Source: Fratercula arctica
Taxonomy: Eukaryota; Chordata; Aves; Charadriiformes; Alcidae
Length of the DNA: 64,000 bases
Assembly (NCBI GenBank): GCA_947846985.1
Contig: CANTUZ010000027.1
Location: 5,194,243-5,258,242 of the forward strand
Direction of reading: 5' to 3'
Shown in pieces: positions 50,995-64,000 of the stretch. The first letter of the stretch is position 1, and each line of letters starts with the position of its first letter. Made by a program: the position numbers and the translations under genes. The notes below the pieces were generated by a model. The model was not told where the DNA came from. It did no database searches and saw nothing but the letters and a program-made list of their open reading frames with translations.

Positions 50995-53900
50995 ACACGT
51001 GCCCAAGGAGCCACGAGGGAAAACTGTGGCTTGTTTGAAAGCTCTCTAGAAACCGCTTGCATCGCCACACAGACCTTGGGGCTCGGGCTTTCCTGGCGCC
51101 TTCAGCCTCAAAACAACCCTGTCTCACTCGCCCCAGGGCCGGCCACAAAAATCACCCTATGTCCGGAGAAGGTTGCATGCAAGGAAGCATCGTAAGACAA
51201 GTGCCCAAGGAGCCACGAGGGAAAACTGTGGCTTGTTTGAAAGCTCTCTAGAAACCGCTTCCATCGCCGCACAGACCTTGGGGCTCCGGGCTTTCCTGGC
51301 GCCTTCAGCCTCAAAACAACCCTGTCTCACTCGCCCCAGGGACGGCCACAAAAATCACCCTATGTCCGGAGATGTTTAGCACAAGGGAAGCCAGCTGAGA
51401 AACGTGCCCAAGGAGCCACGAGGGAAAACTGTGGCTTGTTTGAAAGCTCTCTAGAAACCGCTTCCATCGCCGCACAGACCTTGGGGCTGCGGGCTTTCCT
51501 GGCGCCTTCAGCCTCAAAACAACCCTGTCTCACTCGCCCCAGGGCCGACCAGAGAAATGACCATATGTCCGGAAAGGGCTGCCTCAAGAGAAGCATCGTA
51601 AGACACGTGCCCAAGGAGCCACGAGGGAAAACTGTGGCTTGTTTGAAAGCTCTCTAGAAACCGCTTCCATCGCCACACAGACCTTGGGGCTGCGGGCTTT
51701 CCTGGCGCCTTCAGCCTCAAAACAACCCTGTCTCACTCGCCCCAGGGCCGACCACAAAAATCACCCTATGTCCGGAGATGGTTAGCACGAGGGAAGCCAG
51801 CTGAGACACGTGCCCAAGGAGCCACGAGGGAAAACTGTGGCTTGTTTGAAAGCTCTCTAGAAACCGCTTGCATCGCCACACAGACCTTGGGGCTCCGGGC
51901 TTTCCTGGCGCCTTCAGCCTCAAAACAACCCTGTCTCACTCGCCCCAGGGCCGACCACAGAAATCACCCTATGTCCGGAAACAGCTGCTGCAAGGGAAGC
52001 ATCGTAAGACACGTGCCCAAGGAGCCACGAGGGAAAACTGTGGCTTGTTTGAAAGCTCTCTAGAAACCGCTTCCATCGCCGCACAGACCTTGGGGCTCCG
52101 GGCTTTCCTGGCGCCTTCAGCCTCAAAACAACCCTGTCTCACTCGCCCCAGGGACGGCCACAAAAATCACCCTATGTCCGGAGAAGGTTAGCACAAGGGA
52201 AGCATTGTAAAACATGTGCCCAAGGAGCCACGAGGGAAAACTGTGGCTTGTTTGAAAGCTCTCTAGAAACCGCTTGCATCGCCGCACAGACCTTGGGGCT
52301 CCGGGCTTTCCTGGCACGTTCAGCCTCAAAACAACCCTGTCTCACTCGCCCCAGGGACGGCCACAAAAAGCACCCTATGTCCGGAGAAGGTTAGCACAAG
52401 GGAAGCCAGGTGTGACAAGTAGCCAAGGAGCCACGAGGGAAAACTGTGGCTTGTTTGAAAGCTCTCTAGAAACCGCTTCCATCGCCACACAGACCTTGGG
52501 GCTCCGGGCTTTCCTGGCACCTTCAGCCTGAAAACAACCCTGTCTCACTCGCCCCAGGGCCGACCACAGAAATGACCATCAGTCCGGAAAGGGCTGCCTC
52601 AAGAGAAGCATCGTAAAACACGTGCCCAAGGAGCCACGAGGGAAAACTGTGGCTTGTTTGAAAGCTCTCTAGAAACCGCTTCCATCGCCACACAGACCTT
52701 GGGGCTGCGGGCTTTCCTGGCGCCTTCAGCCTCAAAACAACCCTGTCTCACTCGCCCCAGGGCCGACCACAAAAATCACCCTATGTCTGGAGATGGTTAG
52801 CATGAGGGAAGGCAGCTGAGACACATGCCCAAGGAGCCACGAGGGAAAACTGTGGCTTGTTGGAAAGCTCTCTAGAAACCGCTTCCATCGCCACACAGAC
52901 CTTGGGGCTGCGGGCTTTCCTGGCGCCTTCAGCCTCAAAACAACCCTGTCTCACTCGCCCCAGGGCCGACCACAGAAATGACCATCTGTCCGGAAACAGT
53001 TGCCACAAGAGAAGCAATGTAAGACACGTGCCCAAGGAGCCACGAGGGAAAACTGTGGCTTGTTTGAAAGCTCTCTAGAAACCGCTTCCATTGCCACACA
53101 GACCTTGGGGCTCCGGGCTTTCCTGGCGCCTTCAGCCTCAAAACAACCCTGTCTCACTCGCCCCAGGGCCGACCACAGAAATGACCATCAGTCCGGAAAG
53201 GGCTGCCTCAAGAGAAGCATCGTAAGACACGTGCCCAAGGAGCCACGAGGGAAAACTGTGGCTTGTTTGAAAGCTCTCTAGAAACCGCTTCCATCGCCAC
53301 ACAGACCTTGGGGCTCCGGGCTTTCCTGGCGCCTTCAGCCTCAAAACAACCCTGTCTCACTCGCCCCAGGGACGGCCACAGAAATCACCCTATGTCCGGA
53401 AACAGCTGCTGCAAGGGAAGCATCGTAAGACAAGTGCCCAAGGAGCCACGAGGGAAAACTGTGGCTTCTTTGAAAGCTCTCTAGAACCGCTTGCATTGCA
53501 GTACAGACCTTGGGGCTCTGGGCTTTCGTGGCGCCTTCAGCCTCAAAACAACCATGTCTCACTCGCCCCAGGGACGGCCACAAAAAGCACCCTATGTCTG
53601 GAGATGGTTAGCATGAGGGAAGACAGGTGTGACAAGTAGCCAAGGAAGCCACGAGGGAAAACTGTGGCTTCTTTGAAAGCTCTCTAGAAACCGCTTGCAT
53701 CGCCGCACAGACTTTGGGGCTCTGGGCTTTCCTGGCACGTTCAGCCTCAAAAAAACCATGTCTCACTCGCCCCAGGGACAGCCACAAAAAGCACCCTATG
53801 TCCGGAGAAGTTTAGCAAAAGGAAGCCAGCTGAGACAAGTGGCCCAAGGAGCCACGATGGGGAAAACTGTGGCTTCTTTGAAAGCTCTCTAGAAACCGCT

Positions 53901-56900
53901 TGCATCGCCGCACAGACCTTGGGGCTGCGGGCTTTCCTGGCGCCTTCAGCCTGAAAAAACCCCTGTCTCACTCGCCGCAGGGCCGACCAGGCAGAAATGG
54001 ACCATCAGTCCGGAAAGGGCTGCCTCAAGAGAAGCATCGTAAAACACGTGCCCAAGGAGCCACGAGGGAAAACTGTGGCTTGTTTGAAAGCTCTCTAGAA
54101 ACCGCTTCCATCGCCACACAGACCTTGGGGCTGCGGGCTTTCCTGGCGCCTTCAGCCTCAAAACAACCCTGTCTCACTCGCCCCAGGGCCGGCCACAAAA
54201 ATCACCCTATGTCTGGAGATGGTTAGCATGAGGGAAGGCAGCTGAGACACGTGCCCAAGGAGCCACGAGGGAAAACTGTGGCTTGTTTGAAAGCTCTCTA
54301 GAAACCGCTTCCATCGCCGCACAGACCTTGGGGCTCCGGGCTTTCCTGGCGCCTTCAGCCTCAAAACAACCCTGTCTCACTCGCCCCAGGGACGGCCACA
54401 AAAATCACCCTATGTCCGGAGACGGTTAGCCACGAGCGAAGCAGCTGAGACACGTGCCCAAGGAGCCACGAGGGAAAACTGTGGCTTGTTTGAAAGCTCT
54501 CTAAGAAACCGCTTGCATCGCGCACAGACACTTGAGGTCTGCCGGGCTTTCCTGGCACGTTCAGCCTCAAAAAACCATGTCTCACTCGCCCCTGGGACGG
54601 CCACAGAAATCACCCTATGTCCGGAAACAGCTGCTGCAAGGGAAGCATCGTAAGACAAGTGCCCAAGGAGCCACGAGGGAAAACTGTGGCTTCTTTGAAA
54701 GCTCTCTAGAACCCGCTTCCATCGCCACACAGACCTTGGGGCTCTGGGCTTTCCTGGCGCCTTTCAGCCTCAAAACAACCATGTCTCACTCGCCCCAGGG
54801 ACGGCCACAAAAATCACCCTATGTCCGGAGATGGTTAGCATGAGGAAGCAGGCTGTGACAAGTAGCCAAGGAGCCACGAGGGAAAACTGTGGCTTCTTTG
54901 AAAGCTCTCTAGAAAACCGCTTGCATCGCCGCACAGACCTTGGGGCTCGGGCTTTCCTGGCACGTTCAGCCTCAAAACAACCATGTCTCAACTCGCCCAG
55001 GGACGGCCACAAAAAGCACCCTATGTCCGGAGAAGGTTAGCACAAGGGAAGCCAGCTGAGACAAGTGCCCAAGGAGCCACGAGGGAAAACTGTGGCTTGT
55101 TTGAAAGCTCTCTAGAAACCGCTTCCATCGCCGCACAGACCTTGGGGCTGCGGGCTTTCCTGGCGCCTTCAGCCTGAAAACAACCCTGTCTCACTCGCCG
55201 CAGGGCCGACCAGAGAAATGACCATCAGTCCGGAAAGGGCTGCCTCAAGAGAAGCATCGTAAAACACGTGCCCAAGGAGCCACGAGGGAAAACTGTGGCT
55301 TGTTTGAAAGCTCTCTAGAAACCGCTTTCATCGCCACACAGACCTTGGGGCTGCGGGCTTTCCTGGCGCCTTCAGCCTCAAAACAACCCTGTCTCACTCG
55401 CCCCAGGGCCGACCACAAAAATCACCCTATGTCTGGAGATGGTTAGCATGAGGGAAGCCAGCTGAGACACATGCCCAAGGAGCCACGAGGGAAAACTGTG
55501 GCTTGTTGGAAAGCTCTCTAGAAACCGCTTCCATCACCACACAGACCTTGGGGCTCCGGGCTTTCCTGGCACCTTCAGCCTCAAAACAACCCTGTCTCAC
55601 TCGCCCCAGGGCCGACCACAAAAATCACCCTATGTCCGGAGATGGTTAGCACAAGGGAAGCCACGTTTGACACATGCCCAAGGAGCCACGAGGGAAAACT
55701 GTGGCTTGTTTGAAAGCTCTCTAGAAACCGCTTCCATCGCCACACAGACCTTGGGGCTCCGGGCTTTCCTGGCGCCTTCAGCCTCAAAACAACCCTGTCT
55801 CACTCGCCCCAGGGCCGACCACAGAAATGACCCTATGTCCGGAAACAGCTGCTGCAAGAGAAGCATCGTAAGACACGTGCCCAAGGAGCCACGAGGGAAA
55901 ACTGTGGCTTGTTTGAAAGCTCTCTAGAAACCGCTTGCATCGCCACACAGACCTTGGGGCTCGGGCTTTCCTGGCGCCTTCAGCCTCAAAACAACCCTGT
56001 CTCACTCGCCCCAGGGACGGCCACAAAAATCACCCTATGTCCGGAGAAGGTTAGCACAAGGGAAGCCAGCTGAGACAAGTGCCCAAGGAGCCACGAGGGA
56101 AAACTGTGGCTTGTTTGAAAGCTCTCTAGAAACCGCTTGCATCGCCGCACAGACCTTGGGGCTCCGGGCTTTCCTGGCGCCTTCAGCCTCAAAACAACCC
56201 TGTCTCACTCGCCCCAGGGCCGACCACAAAAATGACCATCAGTCCGGAAAGGGCTGCCTCAAGGGAAGCATCGTAAGACACGTGCCCAAGGAGCCACGAG
56301 GGAAAACTGTGGCTTGTTTGAAAGCTCTCTAGAAACCGCTTCCATCGCCACACAGACCTTGGGGCTGCGGGCTTTCCTGGCGCCTTCAGCCTCAAAACAA
56401 CCCTGTCTCACTCGCCCCAGGGCCGACCACAAAATGCACCCTATGTCCGGAGAAGGTTGCCAAGAGGAAGCATCGTGAGACACAGTGCCCAAGGAGCCAC
56501 GAGGGAAAACTGTGGCTTGTTTGAAAGCTCTCTAGAAACCGCTTCCATCGCCACACAGACCTTGGGGCTGCGGGCTTTCCTGGCACCTTCAGCCTCAAAA
56601 CAACCCTGTCTCACTCGCCCCAGGGCCGACCACAAAAATCACCCTATGTCCGGAGATGGTTAGCATGAGGGAAGGCAGCTGAGACACATGCCCAAGGAGC
56701 CACGAGGGAAAACTGTGGCTTGTTTGAAAGCTCTCTAGAAACCGCTTCCATCGCCACACAGACCTTGGGGCTCCGGGCTTTCCTGGCGCCTTCAGCCTCA
56801 AAACAACCCTGTCTCACTCGCCCCAGGGCCGACCACAAAAATCACCCTATGTCCGGAGAAGGTTAGCATCAAGGGAAGCATCTGAGACACAGTGCCCAAG

Positions 56901-59900
56901 GAGCCACGAGGGAAAACTGTGGCTTGTTTGAAAGCTCTCTAGAAACCGCTTCCATCGCCACACAGACCTTGGGGCTCGGGCTTTCCTGGCGCCTTCAGCC
57001 TCAAAACAACCCTGTCTCACTCGCCCCAGGGCCGACCACAAAAATGACCCTATGTCCGGAGAGGGCTAGCACGAGGGAAGCATCGTGAGACACGTGCCCA
57101 AGGAGCCACGAGGGAAAACTGTGGCTTGTTTGAAAGCTCTCTAGAAACCGCTTCCATCGCCACACAGACCTTGGGGCTCCGGGCTTTCCTGGCGCCTTCA
57201 GCCTCAAAACAACCCTGTCTCACTCGCCCCAGGGCCGACCACAAAAATCACCCTATGTCCGGAGAAGGTTAGCACAAGGGAAGCCAGCTGAGACACGTGC
57301 CCAAGGAGCCACGAGGGAAAACTGTGGCTTGTTTGAAAGCTCTCTAGAAACCGCTTCCATCGCCACACAGACCTTGGGGCTGCGGGCTTTCCTGGCGCCT
57401 TCAGCCTCAAAACAACCCTGTCTCACTCGCCCCAGGGCCGACCACAAAAATGACCATATGTCCGGAGACGGTTGCCACAAGAGAAGCATCGTAAGACACG
57501 TGCCCAAGGAGCCACGAGGGAAAACTGTGGCTTGTTTGAAAGCTCTCTAGAAACCGCTTCCATCGCCACACAGACCTTGGGGCTCCGGGCTTTCCTGGCG
57601 CCTTCAGCCTCAAAACAACCCTGTCTCACTCGCCCCAGGGCCGACCACAGAAATGACCATCTGTCCGGAAAGAGCTGCTGCAAGAGAAGCATCGTAAGAC
57701 ACGTGCCCAAGGAGCCACGAGGGAAAACTGTGGCTTGTTTGAAAGCTCTCTAGAAACCGCTTCCATCGCCACACAGACCTTGGGGCTCGGGCTTTCCTGG
57801 CGCCTTCAGCCTCAAAACAACCCTGTCTCACTCGCCCCAGGGCCGACCACAGAAATGACCCTCATGTCCGGAAAGGTTGCCACAAGGGAAGCAATGTAAG
57901 ACACGTGCCCAAGGAGCCACGAGGGAAAACTGTGGCTTGTTTGAAAGCTCTCTAGAAACCGCTTCCATCGCCACACAGACCTTGGGGCTCCGGGCTTTCC
58001 TGGCGCCTTCAGCCATCTCAAAACAACCCTGTCTCACTCGCGGCCCCAGGGACTGGCTACAAAGAATAGCACCCATATGTCCGGAACAGGGCTGCTTGCA
58101 AGAGAAGCATCGTAAGTACAAGTGCCCAAGGAGCCACGAGGGAAAACTCGTGGGCTTGCTTTGAAGCTCTCTAGAAACCGGCTTGCAATCGCAGTACAGA
58201 CCTTGGGCTCCGGGCTTTCCTGGCCGCCTTCAGCCTCCATAACAACCAGGTCTCACTCGCCCCCCGGGACGGCCACCAAAAATCACCCCTATGTCGGGAG
58301 ATGGTTAGCATGAGGGAAGCCAGGTGTGACAAGTAGCCCAAGGAGCCACGAGGGAAAACTGCTGGCTTCTTTGAAAGCTCTCTAGAAACCGCTTGCATCG
58401 CTGAACAGACCTTGGGGGCTCTGGGCTTTCCTGGCACGTTCAGCATCAAAACAACCATGTCTCCACTCGCCCAGGGGACGCCACAAAAAGCACCCTATGT
58501 CCGGAGAAGTTGTAGCAAAAAGGGAAGCCAGCTGAGACAAGTGCCCAAGGAGCCACGAGGGAAAACTGTGGCTTCTTTGAAAGCTCTCTAGAAACCGCTT
58601 GGATCGCCGCACAGACCTTGGGGCTGCGGGCTTTCCTGGCGCCTTCCAGCCTAAAACAACCCTGTCTCACTCGCCGCAGGGCCGACCAGAGAAATCACCA
58701 TCAGTCCGGAGAGGGCTGCCTCAAGGAAGCATCTGAGAACACGTGCCCAAGGAGCCACGAGGGGAAAACTGTGGCTTGTTGGAAAGCTCTCTAGAAACCG
58801 CTTCCATCGCCACACAGACCTTGGGGCTGCGGGGCTTTCCTGGCACCTTCAGCCTCAAAAAACCCTGTCTCACTCGCCCAGGGCCGACACAGAGAAATGA
58901 CCATATGTCCGGAAACAGCTGCCACAAGAGAAGCATCGTAAGACACGTGCCCAAGGAGCCACGAGGGAAAACTGTGGCTGTTTGAAAGCTCTCTAGAAAC
59001 CGCTTGCATTGCCGCACAGACCTTGGGGCTCCGGGCTTTCCTGGCGCCTTCAGCCTCAAAACACACCCTGTCTCACTCGCCCCAGGGCCGACCAGAGAAA
59101 ATGACCCATCTGTCCGGAAAGAGGTTGCCACAAGAGAAGCAATGTTAAGACACGTGCCCAAGGGACCACGAGGGAAAAACTGTGGCTTGTTTGAAAGCTC
59201 TCTAGAAACCGCTTGCATCGCCGCACAGACCTTGGGGCTCCTTGGCTTTCCTGGCACGTTCAGCCTTCAAAACAACCATGTCTCACTCGCCCCAGGGATG
59301 GCCACAAAAAGCAACCCTATGTCCGGAGAAGGTTAGCACAAGGGAAGCCAGTGTGACAAGTAGCCAAGGAGCCACGAGGGAAAACTGTGGCTTGCTTTAA
59401 AGCTCTCTAGAAACCGCTTCCATCACCACACAGACCTTGGGGCTCGGGGCTTTCCTGGCACCTTCAGCCTCAGAACAACCCTGTCTCACTCGGCCAGGGG
59501 CCGACCACAGAAATGACCATCAGTCCGGAAAGGGCTGCCTCAAGAGAAGCCATCGTAAAACAAGAGCCCAAGGAGCCACGAGGGAAAACTGTGGCTTGTT
59601 TGAAAGCTCTCTAGAAACCAGCTTCATCGCCACACAGACCTTGGGGCTGCGGGCTTTCCTGGCGCCTTCAGCCCTCAAAACAACCCTGTCTCACTCGCCC
59701 CAGGGCCGAGCCACAAAAATCACCCTATGTCTGGAGATGGTTAGCATGCGGGAAGGCCAGCTGAGACAATGCCCAAGGAGCCACGAGGGAAAACTGTGGC
59801 TTGTTGGAAAGCTCTCTAGAAACCGCTTCCATCGCCACACAGACCTTGGGGCTGCGGGCTTTCGTGGCGCCTTCAGCCTCAAAACAACCCTGTCTCACTC

Positions 59901-62900
59901 GCCCCAGGGCCGACCACAGAAATGACCATCAGTCCGGAAAGGGCTGCCACAAGAGAAGCAATCGTAAGACACGTGCCCAAGGAGCCACGAGGGAAAACTG
60001 TGGCTTGTTTGAAAGCTCTCTAGAAACCGCTTCATCGCCGCACAGACCTTGGGGCTCCGGGCTTTCCTGGCGCCTTCAGCCTCAAAAAAACCCTGTCTCA
60101 CTCGCCCCATGGCGCGACCACAGAAATGACCATCATGTCCGGAAACAGCTGCTGCAAGGGAAGCATCGTAAGACACGTGCCCAAGGAGCCACGAGGGAAA
60201 ACTGTGGCTTGTTTGAAAGCTCTCTAGAAACCGCTTCCATCTGCCACCACAGACCTTGGGGCTCGGGCTTTCCTGGCACTTCAGCCTCAAAAACAACCCT
60301 GTCTCACTCGCCCCAGGGCCGGCCACAAAATGACCATCTGTCCGGAAAGGGCTGCCTCAAGAGAAGCATCGTAAGACACGTGCCCAAGGAGCCACGAGGG
60401 AAAACTGTGGCTTGTTTGAAAGCTCTCTAGAAACCGCTTGCCATCGCCGCACAGACCTTGGGGCTCCGGGCTTTCCTGGCGCCTTCAGCCTCAAAACAAC
60501 CATGTCTCACTCGCCCCAGGGCCGCCACAAAAATCACCCTATGTCCGGAAGATGGTTGCACATGAGGGAAGCAAGTGTAGACACGTAGCCCAAGGAGCCA
60601 CGAGGGAAAACTGTGGCTTGTTTGAAAGCTCTCTAGAAACCGCTTGCATCGCCGCACAGACCTTGGGGCTCCGGGCTTTCCTGGCACGTTCAGCCTCAAA
60701 ACAACCATGTCTCACTCGCCCCAGGGATGGCCACAAAAAGCACCCTATGTCCGGAGAAGGTTAGCACAAGGGAAGCCAGGTGTGACAAGTAGCCAAGGAG
60801 CCACGAGGGAAAACTGCGGCTTGTTTGAAAGCTCTCTAGAAACCGCTTCCATCACCACACAGACCTTGGGGCTCGGGGCTTTCCTGGCACCTTCAGCCTG
60901 AAAACAACCCTGTCTCACTCGCCCCAGGGCCGACCACAGAAATGACCATCAGTCCGGAAAGGGCTGCCTCAAGAGAAGCATCGTAAAACAAGTGCCCAAG
61001 GAGCCACGAGGGAAAACTGTGGCTTGTTTGAAAGCTCTCTAGAAACCGCTTCCATCGCCACACAGACCTTGGGGCTGCGGGCTTTCCTGGCGCCTTCAGC
61101 CTCAAAACAACCCTGTCTCACTCGCCCCAGGGCCGACCACAAAAATCACCCTATGTCTGGAGATGGTTAGCATGAGGGAAGGCAGCTGAGACACATGCCC
61201 AAGGAGCCACGAGGGAAAACTTTGGCTTGTTGGAAAGCTCTCTAGAAACCGCTTCCATTGCCACACAGACCTTGGGGCTCCGGGCTTTCGTGGCGCCTTC
61301 AGCCTCAAAACAACCCTGTCTCACTCACCCCAGGGCCGACCACAGAAATGACCATCAGTCCGGAAACAGTTGCCACAAGAGAAGCAATGTAAGACACGTG
61401 CCCAAGGAGCCACGAGGGAAAACTGTGGCTTGTTTGAAAGCTCTCTAGAAACCGCTTGCATCGCCGCACAGACCTTGGGGCTCCGGGCTTTCCTGGCACG
61501 TTCAGCCTCAAAAAAACCATGTCTCACTCGCCCCTTGGACGGCCACAGAAATCACCCTATGTCCGGAAACAGCTGCTGCAAGGGAAGCATCGTAAGACAA
61601 GTGCCCAAGGAGCCACGAGGGAAAACTGTGGCTTCTTTGAAAGCTCTCTAGAACCGCTTGCATTGCAGTACAGACCTTGGGGCTCTGGGCTTTCCTGGCG
61701 CCTTCAGCCTCAAAACAACCATGTCTCACTCGCCCCAGGGACGGCCACAAAAATCACCCTATGTCCGGAGATGGTTAGCATGAGGGAAGCCAGGTGTGAC
61801 AAGTAGCCAAGGAGCCACGAGGGAAAACTGTGGCTTCTTTGAAAGCTCTCTAGAAACCGCTTGCATCGCCACACAGACCTTGGGGCTCTGGGCTTTCCTG
61901 GCACGTTCAGCCTCAAAACAACCATGTCTCACTCGCCCCAGGGACAGCCACAAAAAGCACCCTATGTCCGGAGAAGTTTAGCAAAAGGGAAGCCAGCTGA
62001 GACAAGTGCCCAAGGAGCCACGAGGGAAAACTGTGGCTTCTTTGAAAGCTCTCTAGAAACCGCTTGGATCGCCGCACAGACCTTGGGGCTGCGGGCTTTC
62101 CTGGCGCCTTCAGCCTGAAAACAACCCTGTCTCACTCGCCGCAGGGCCGACCAGAGAAATGACCATCAGTCCGGAAAGGGCTGCCTCAAGAGAAGCATCG
62201 TAAAACACGTGCCCAAGGAGCCACGAGGGAAAACTGTGGCTTGTTTGAAAGCTCTCTAGAAACCGCTTTCATCGCCACACAGACCTTGGGGCTGCGGGCT
62301 TTCCTGGCGCCTTCAGCCTCAAAACAACCCTGTCTCACTCGCCCCAGGGCCGGCCACAAAAATCACCCTATGTCCGGAGACGGTTACCACGAGCGAAGCC
62401 AGCTGAGACAAGTGCCCAAGGAGCCACGAGGGAAAACTGTGGCTTGTTTGAAAGCTCTCTAGAAACCGCTTGCATCGCCGCACAGACCTTGGGGCTCCGG
62501 GCTTTCCTGGCACGTTCAGCCTCAAAAAAACCATGTCTCACTCGCCCCTGGGACGGCCACAGAAATCACCCTATGTCCGGAAACAGCTGCTGCAAGGGAA
62601 GCATCGTAAGACAAGTGCCCAAGGAGCCACGAGGGAAAACTGTGGCTTCTTTGAAAACTCTCTAGAACCGCTTGCATTGCAGTACAGACCTTGGGGCTCT
62701 GGGCTTTCCTGGCGCCTTCAGCCTCAAAAACAACCATGTCTCACTCGCCCCAGGGACGGCCACAAAAATCACCCTATGTCCGGAGATGGTTAGCATGAGG
62801 GAAGCCAGGTGTGACAAGTAGCCAAGGAGCCACGAGGGAAAACTGTGGCTTCTTTGAAAGCTCTCTAGAAACCGCTTGCATCGCCGCACAGACCTTGGGG

Positions 62901-64000
62901 CTCCGGGCTTTCCTGGCACGTTCAGCCTCAAAACAACCATGTCTCACTCGCCCCAGGGACGGCCACAAAAAGCACCCTATGTCCGGAGAAGGTTAGCACA
63001 AGGGAAGCCAGGTGTGACAAGTAGCCAAGGAGCCACGAGGGAAAACTGCGGCTTGTTTGAAAGCTCTCTAGAAACCGCTTCCATCACCACACAGACCTTG
63101 GGGCTCGGGGCTTTCCTGGCACCTTCAGCCTGAAAACAACCCTGTCTCACTCGCCGCAGGGCCGACCACAGAAATGACCATCAGTCCGGAAAGGGCTGCC
63201 TCAAGAGAAGCATCGTAAAACACGTGCCCAAGGAGCCACGAGGGAAAACTGTGGCTTGTTTGAAAGCTCTCTAGAAACCGCTTCCATCGCCACACAGACC
63301 TTGGGGCTGCGGGCTTTCCTGGCGCCTTCAGCCTCAAAACAACCCTGTCTCACTCGTCCCAGGGCCGACCACAAAAAGCACCCTATTTCCGGAGATGGTT
63401 AGCATGAGGGAAGCCAGCTGAGACACATGCCCAAGGAGCCACGAGGGAAAACTGTGGCTTGTTGGAAAGCTCTCTAGAAACCGCTTCCATCGCCACACAG
63501 ACCTTGGGGCTGCGGGCTTTCCTGTCACCTTCAGCCTCAAAAAAACCCTGTCTCACTCGCCCCAGGGCCGACCACAAAAATCACCCTATGTCTGGAGATG
63601 GTTAGCATGAGGGAAGGCAGCTGAGACACATGCCCAAGGAGCCACGAGGGAAAACTGTGGCTTGTTGGAAAGCTCTCTAGAAACCGCTTCCATTGCCACA
63701 CAGACCTTGGGGCTGCGGGCTTTCGTGGCGCCTTCAGCCTCAAAACAACCCTGTCTCACTCACCCCAGGGACGACCACAGAAATGACCATCAGTCCGGAA
63801 ACAGTTGCCACAAGAGAAGCAATGTAAGACACGTGCCCAAGGAGCCACGAGGGAAAACTGTGGCTTCTTTGAAAGCTCTCTAGAAACCGCTTGCATCGCC
63901 ACACAGACCTTGGGGCTGCGGGCTTTCCTGGCGCCTTCAGCCTGAAAACAACCCTGTCTCACTCGCCGCAGGGCCGACCAGAGAAATGACCATCAGTCCG
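50995..64000. repeat. Satellite B, 203-bp tandem array
   Basis: About 13 kb, roughly 64 head-to-tail monomers, continuing past the window. Landmarks: GTGCCCAAGGAGCCACGAGG, GAAAACTGTGGCTTGTTTGA, AAGCTCTCTAGAAACCGCTT, CCATCGCCACACAGACCTTG, GGGCTGCGGGCTTTCCTGGC, GCCTTCAGCCTCAAAACAAC, CCTGTCTCACTCGCCCCAGG, GACCACAAAAATCACCCTAT, GTCCGGAGATGGTTAGCA. The period is not a multiple of three and frames are short. It shares about half its monomer with satellite A. No gene or transposon is seen. Confidence 0.97.
60640..62871. repeat. Satellite B 11-monomer higher-order unit
   Basis: The series of variants beginning at 60640 recurs from 62872 at an offset of 2,232 bp, i.e. 11 monomers. Examples are the TCACCACACAGACC monomer with CAGCCTGAAAACAACC (60850-60915 and 63082-63147) and the next two monomers. 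After about 63500 the second copy has one extra monomer (offset about 2,435). The second copy runs to the window end. Confidence 0.8.

Noticed and set aside
22514..64000. CRISPR-like array
   Set aside because: Monomers of 184 and 203 bp are contiguous without unique spacers, and the window is eukaryotic.
50995..64000. Transposon-derived unit (LTR, CR1 or SINE) behind the satellites
   Set aside because: No reverse transcriptase, terminal repeats, A/B boxes or poly-A tails could be seen in either monomer.

Overview
The window looks like a GC-rich chromosome segment of a sauropsid vertebrate, most likely a bird. It contains split exons with GT-AG introns, very high third-position GC, introns made almost wholly of short tandem repeats, and long satellite arrays. 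There is no operon-like coding. Species and chromosome cannot be told from sequence alone.

Positions 1-22313 hold the middle of one gene on the minus strand: complement component C4. Fifteen exons (21788-21857 down to 1410-1580, about 1,964 coding bases) can be joined with matching splice phases. They run from the beta/alpha processing site through the C4a anaphylatoxin, the start of the alpha' chain, the MG6/MG7 domains, the first CUB half, the whole thioester domain (CGEQ present, reactive-site PVLH) and into the second CUB half. The beta chain (5' side) and the gamma chain/C345C end (3' side) are absent. The C4a exon carries a one-base frame break near 19669. Each intron is filled by its own minisatellite. 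A GGGGACATG-type 9-10-mer recurs in many of them, in both orientations.

A 200-N gap (22314-22513) separates C4 from about 28 kb of a 183-184-bp tandem satellite (22514-50794). A second 200-N gap (50795-50994) separates that from at least 13 kb of a 203-bp satellite (50995-64000, running off the window). The two satellites share roughly half of their monomer and are clearly related families. The first contains a duplicated block of about 5 kb with monomer gains and losses. The second contains an 11-monomer higher-order repeat. No gene, RNA gene or recognisable transposon is seen in the satellites.

The C4 exons form a single transcription unit. The satellites appear non-coding, and their physical linkage to C4 rests on gap-spanning joins that the sequence itself cannot prove.
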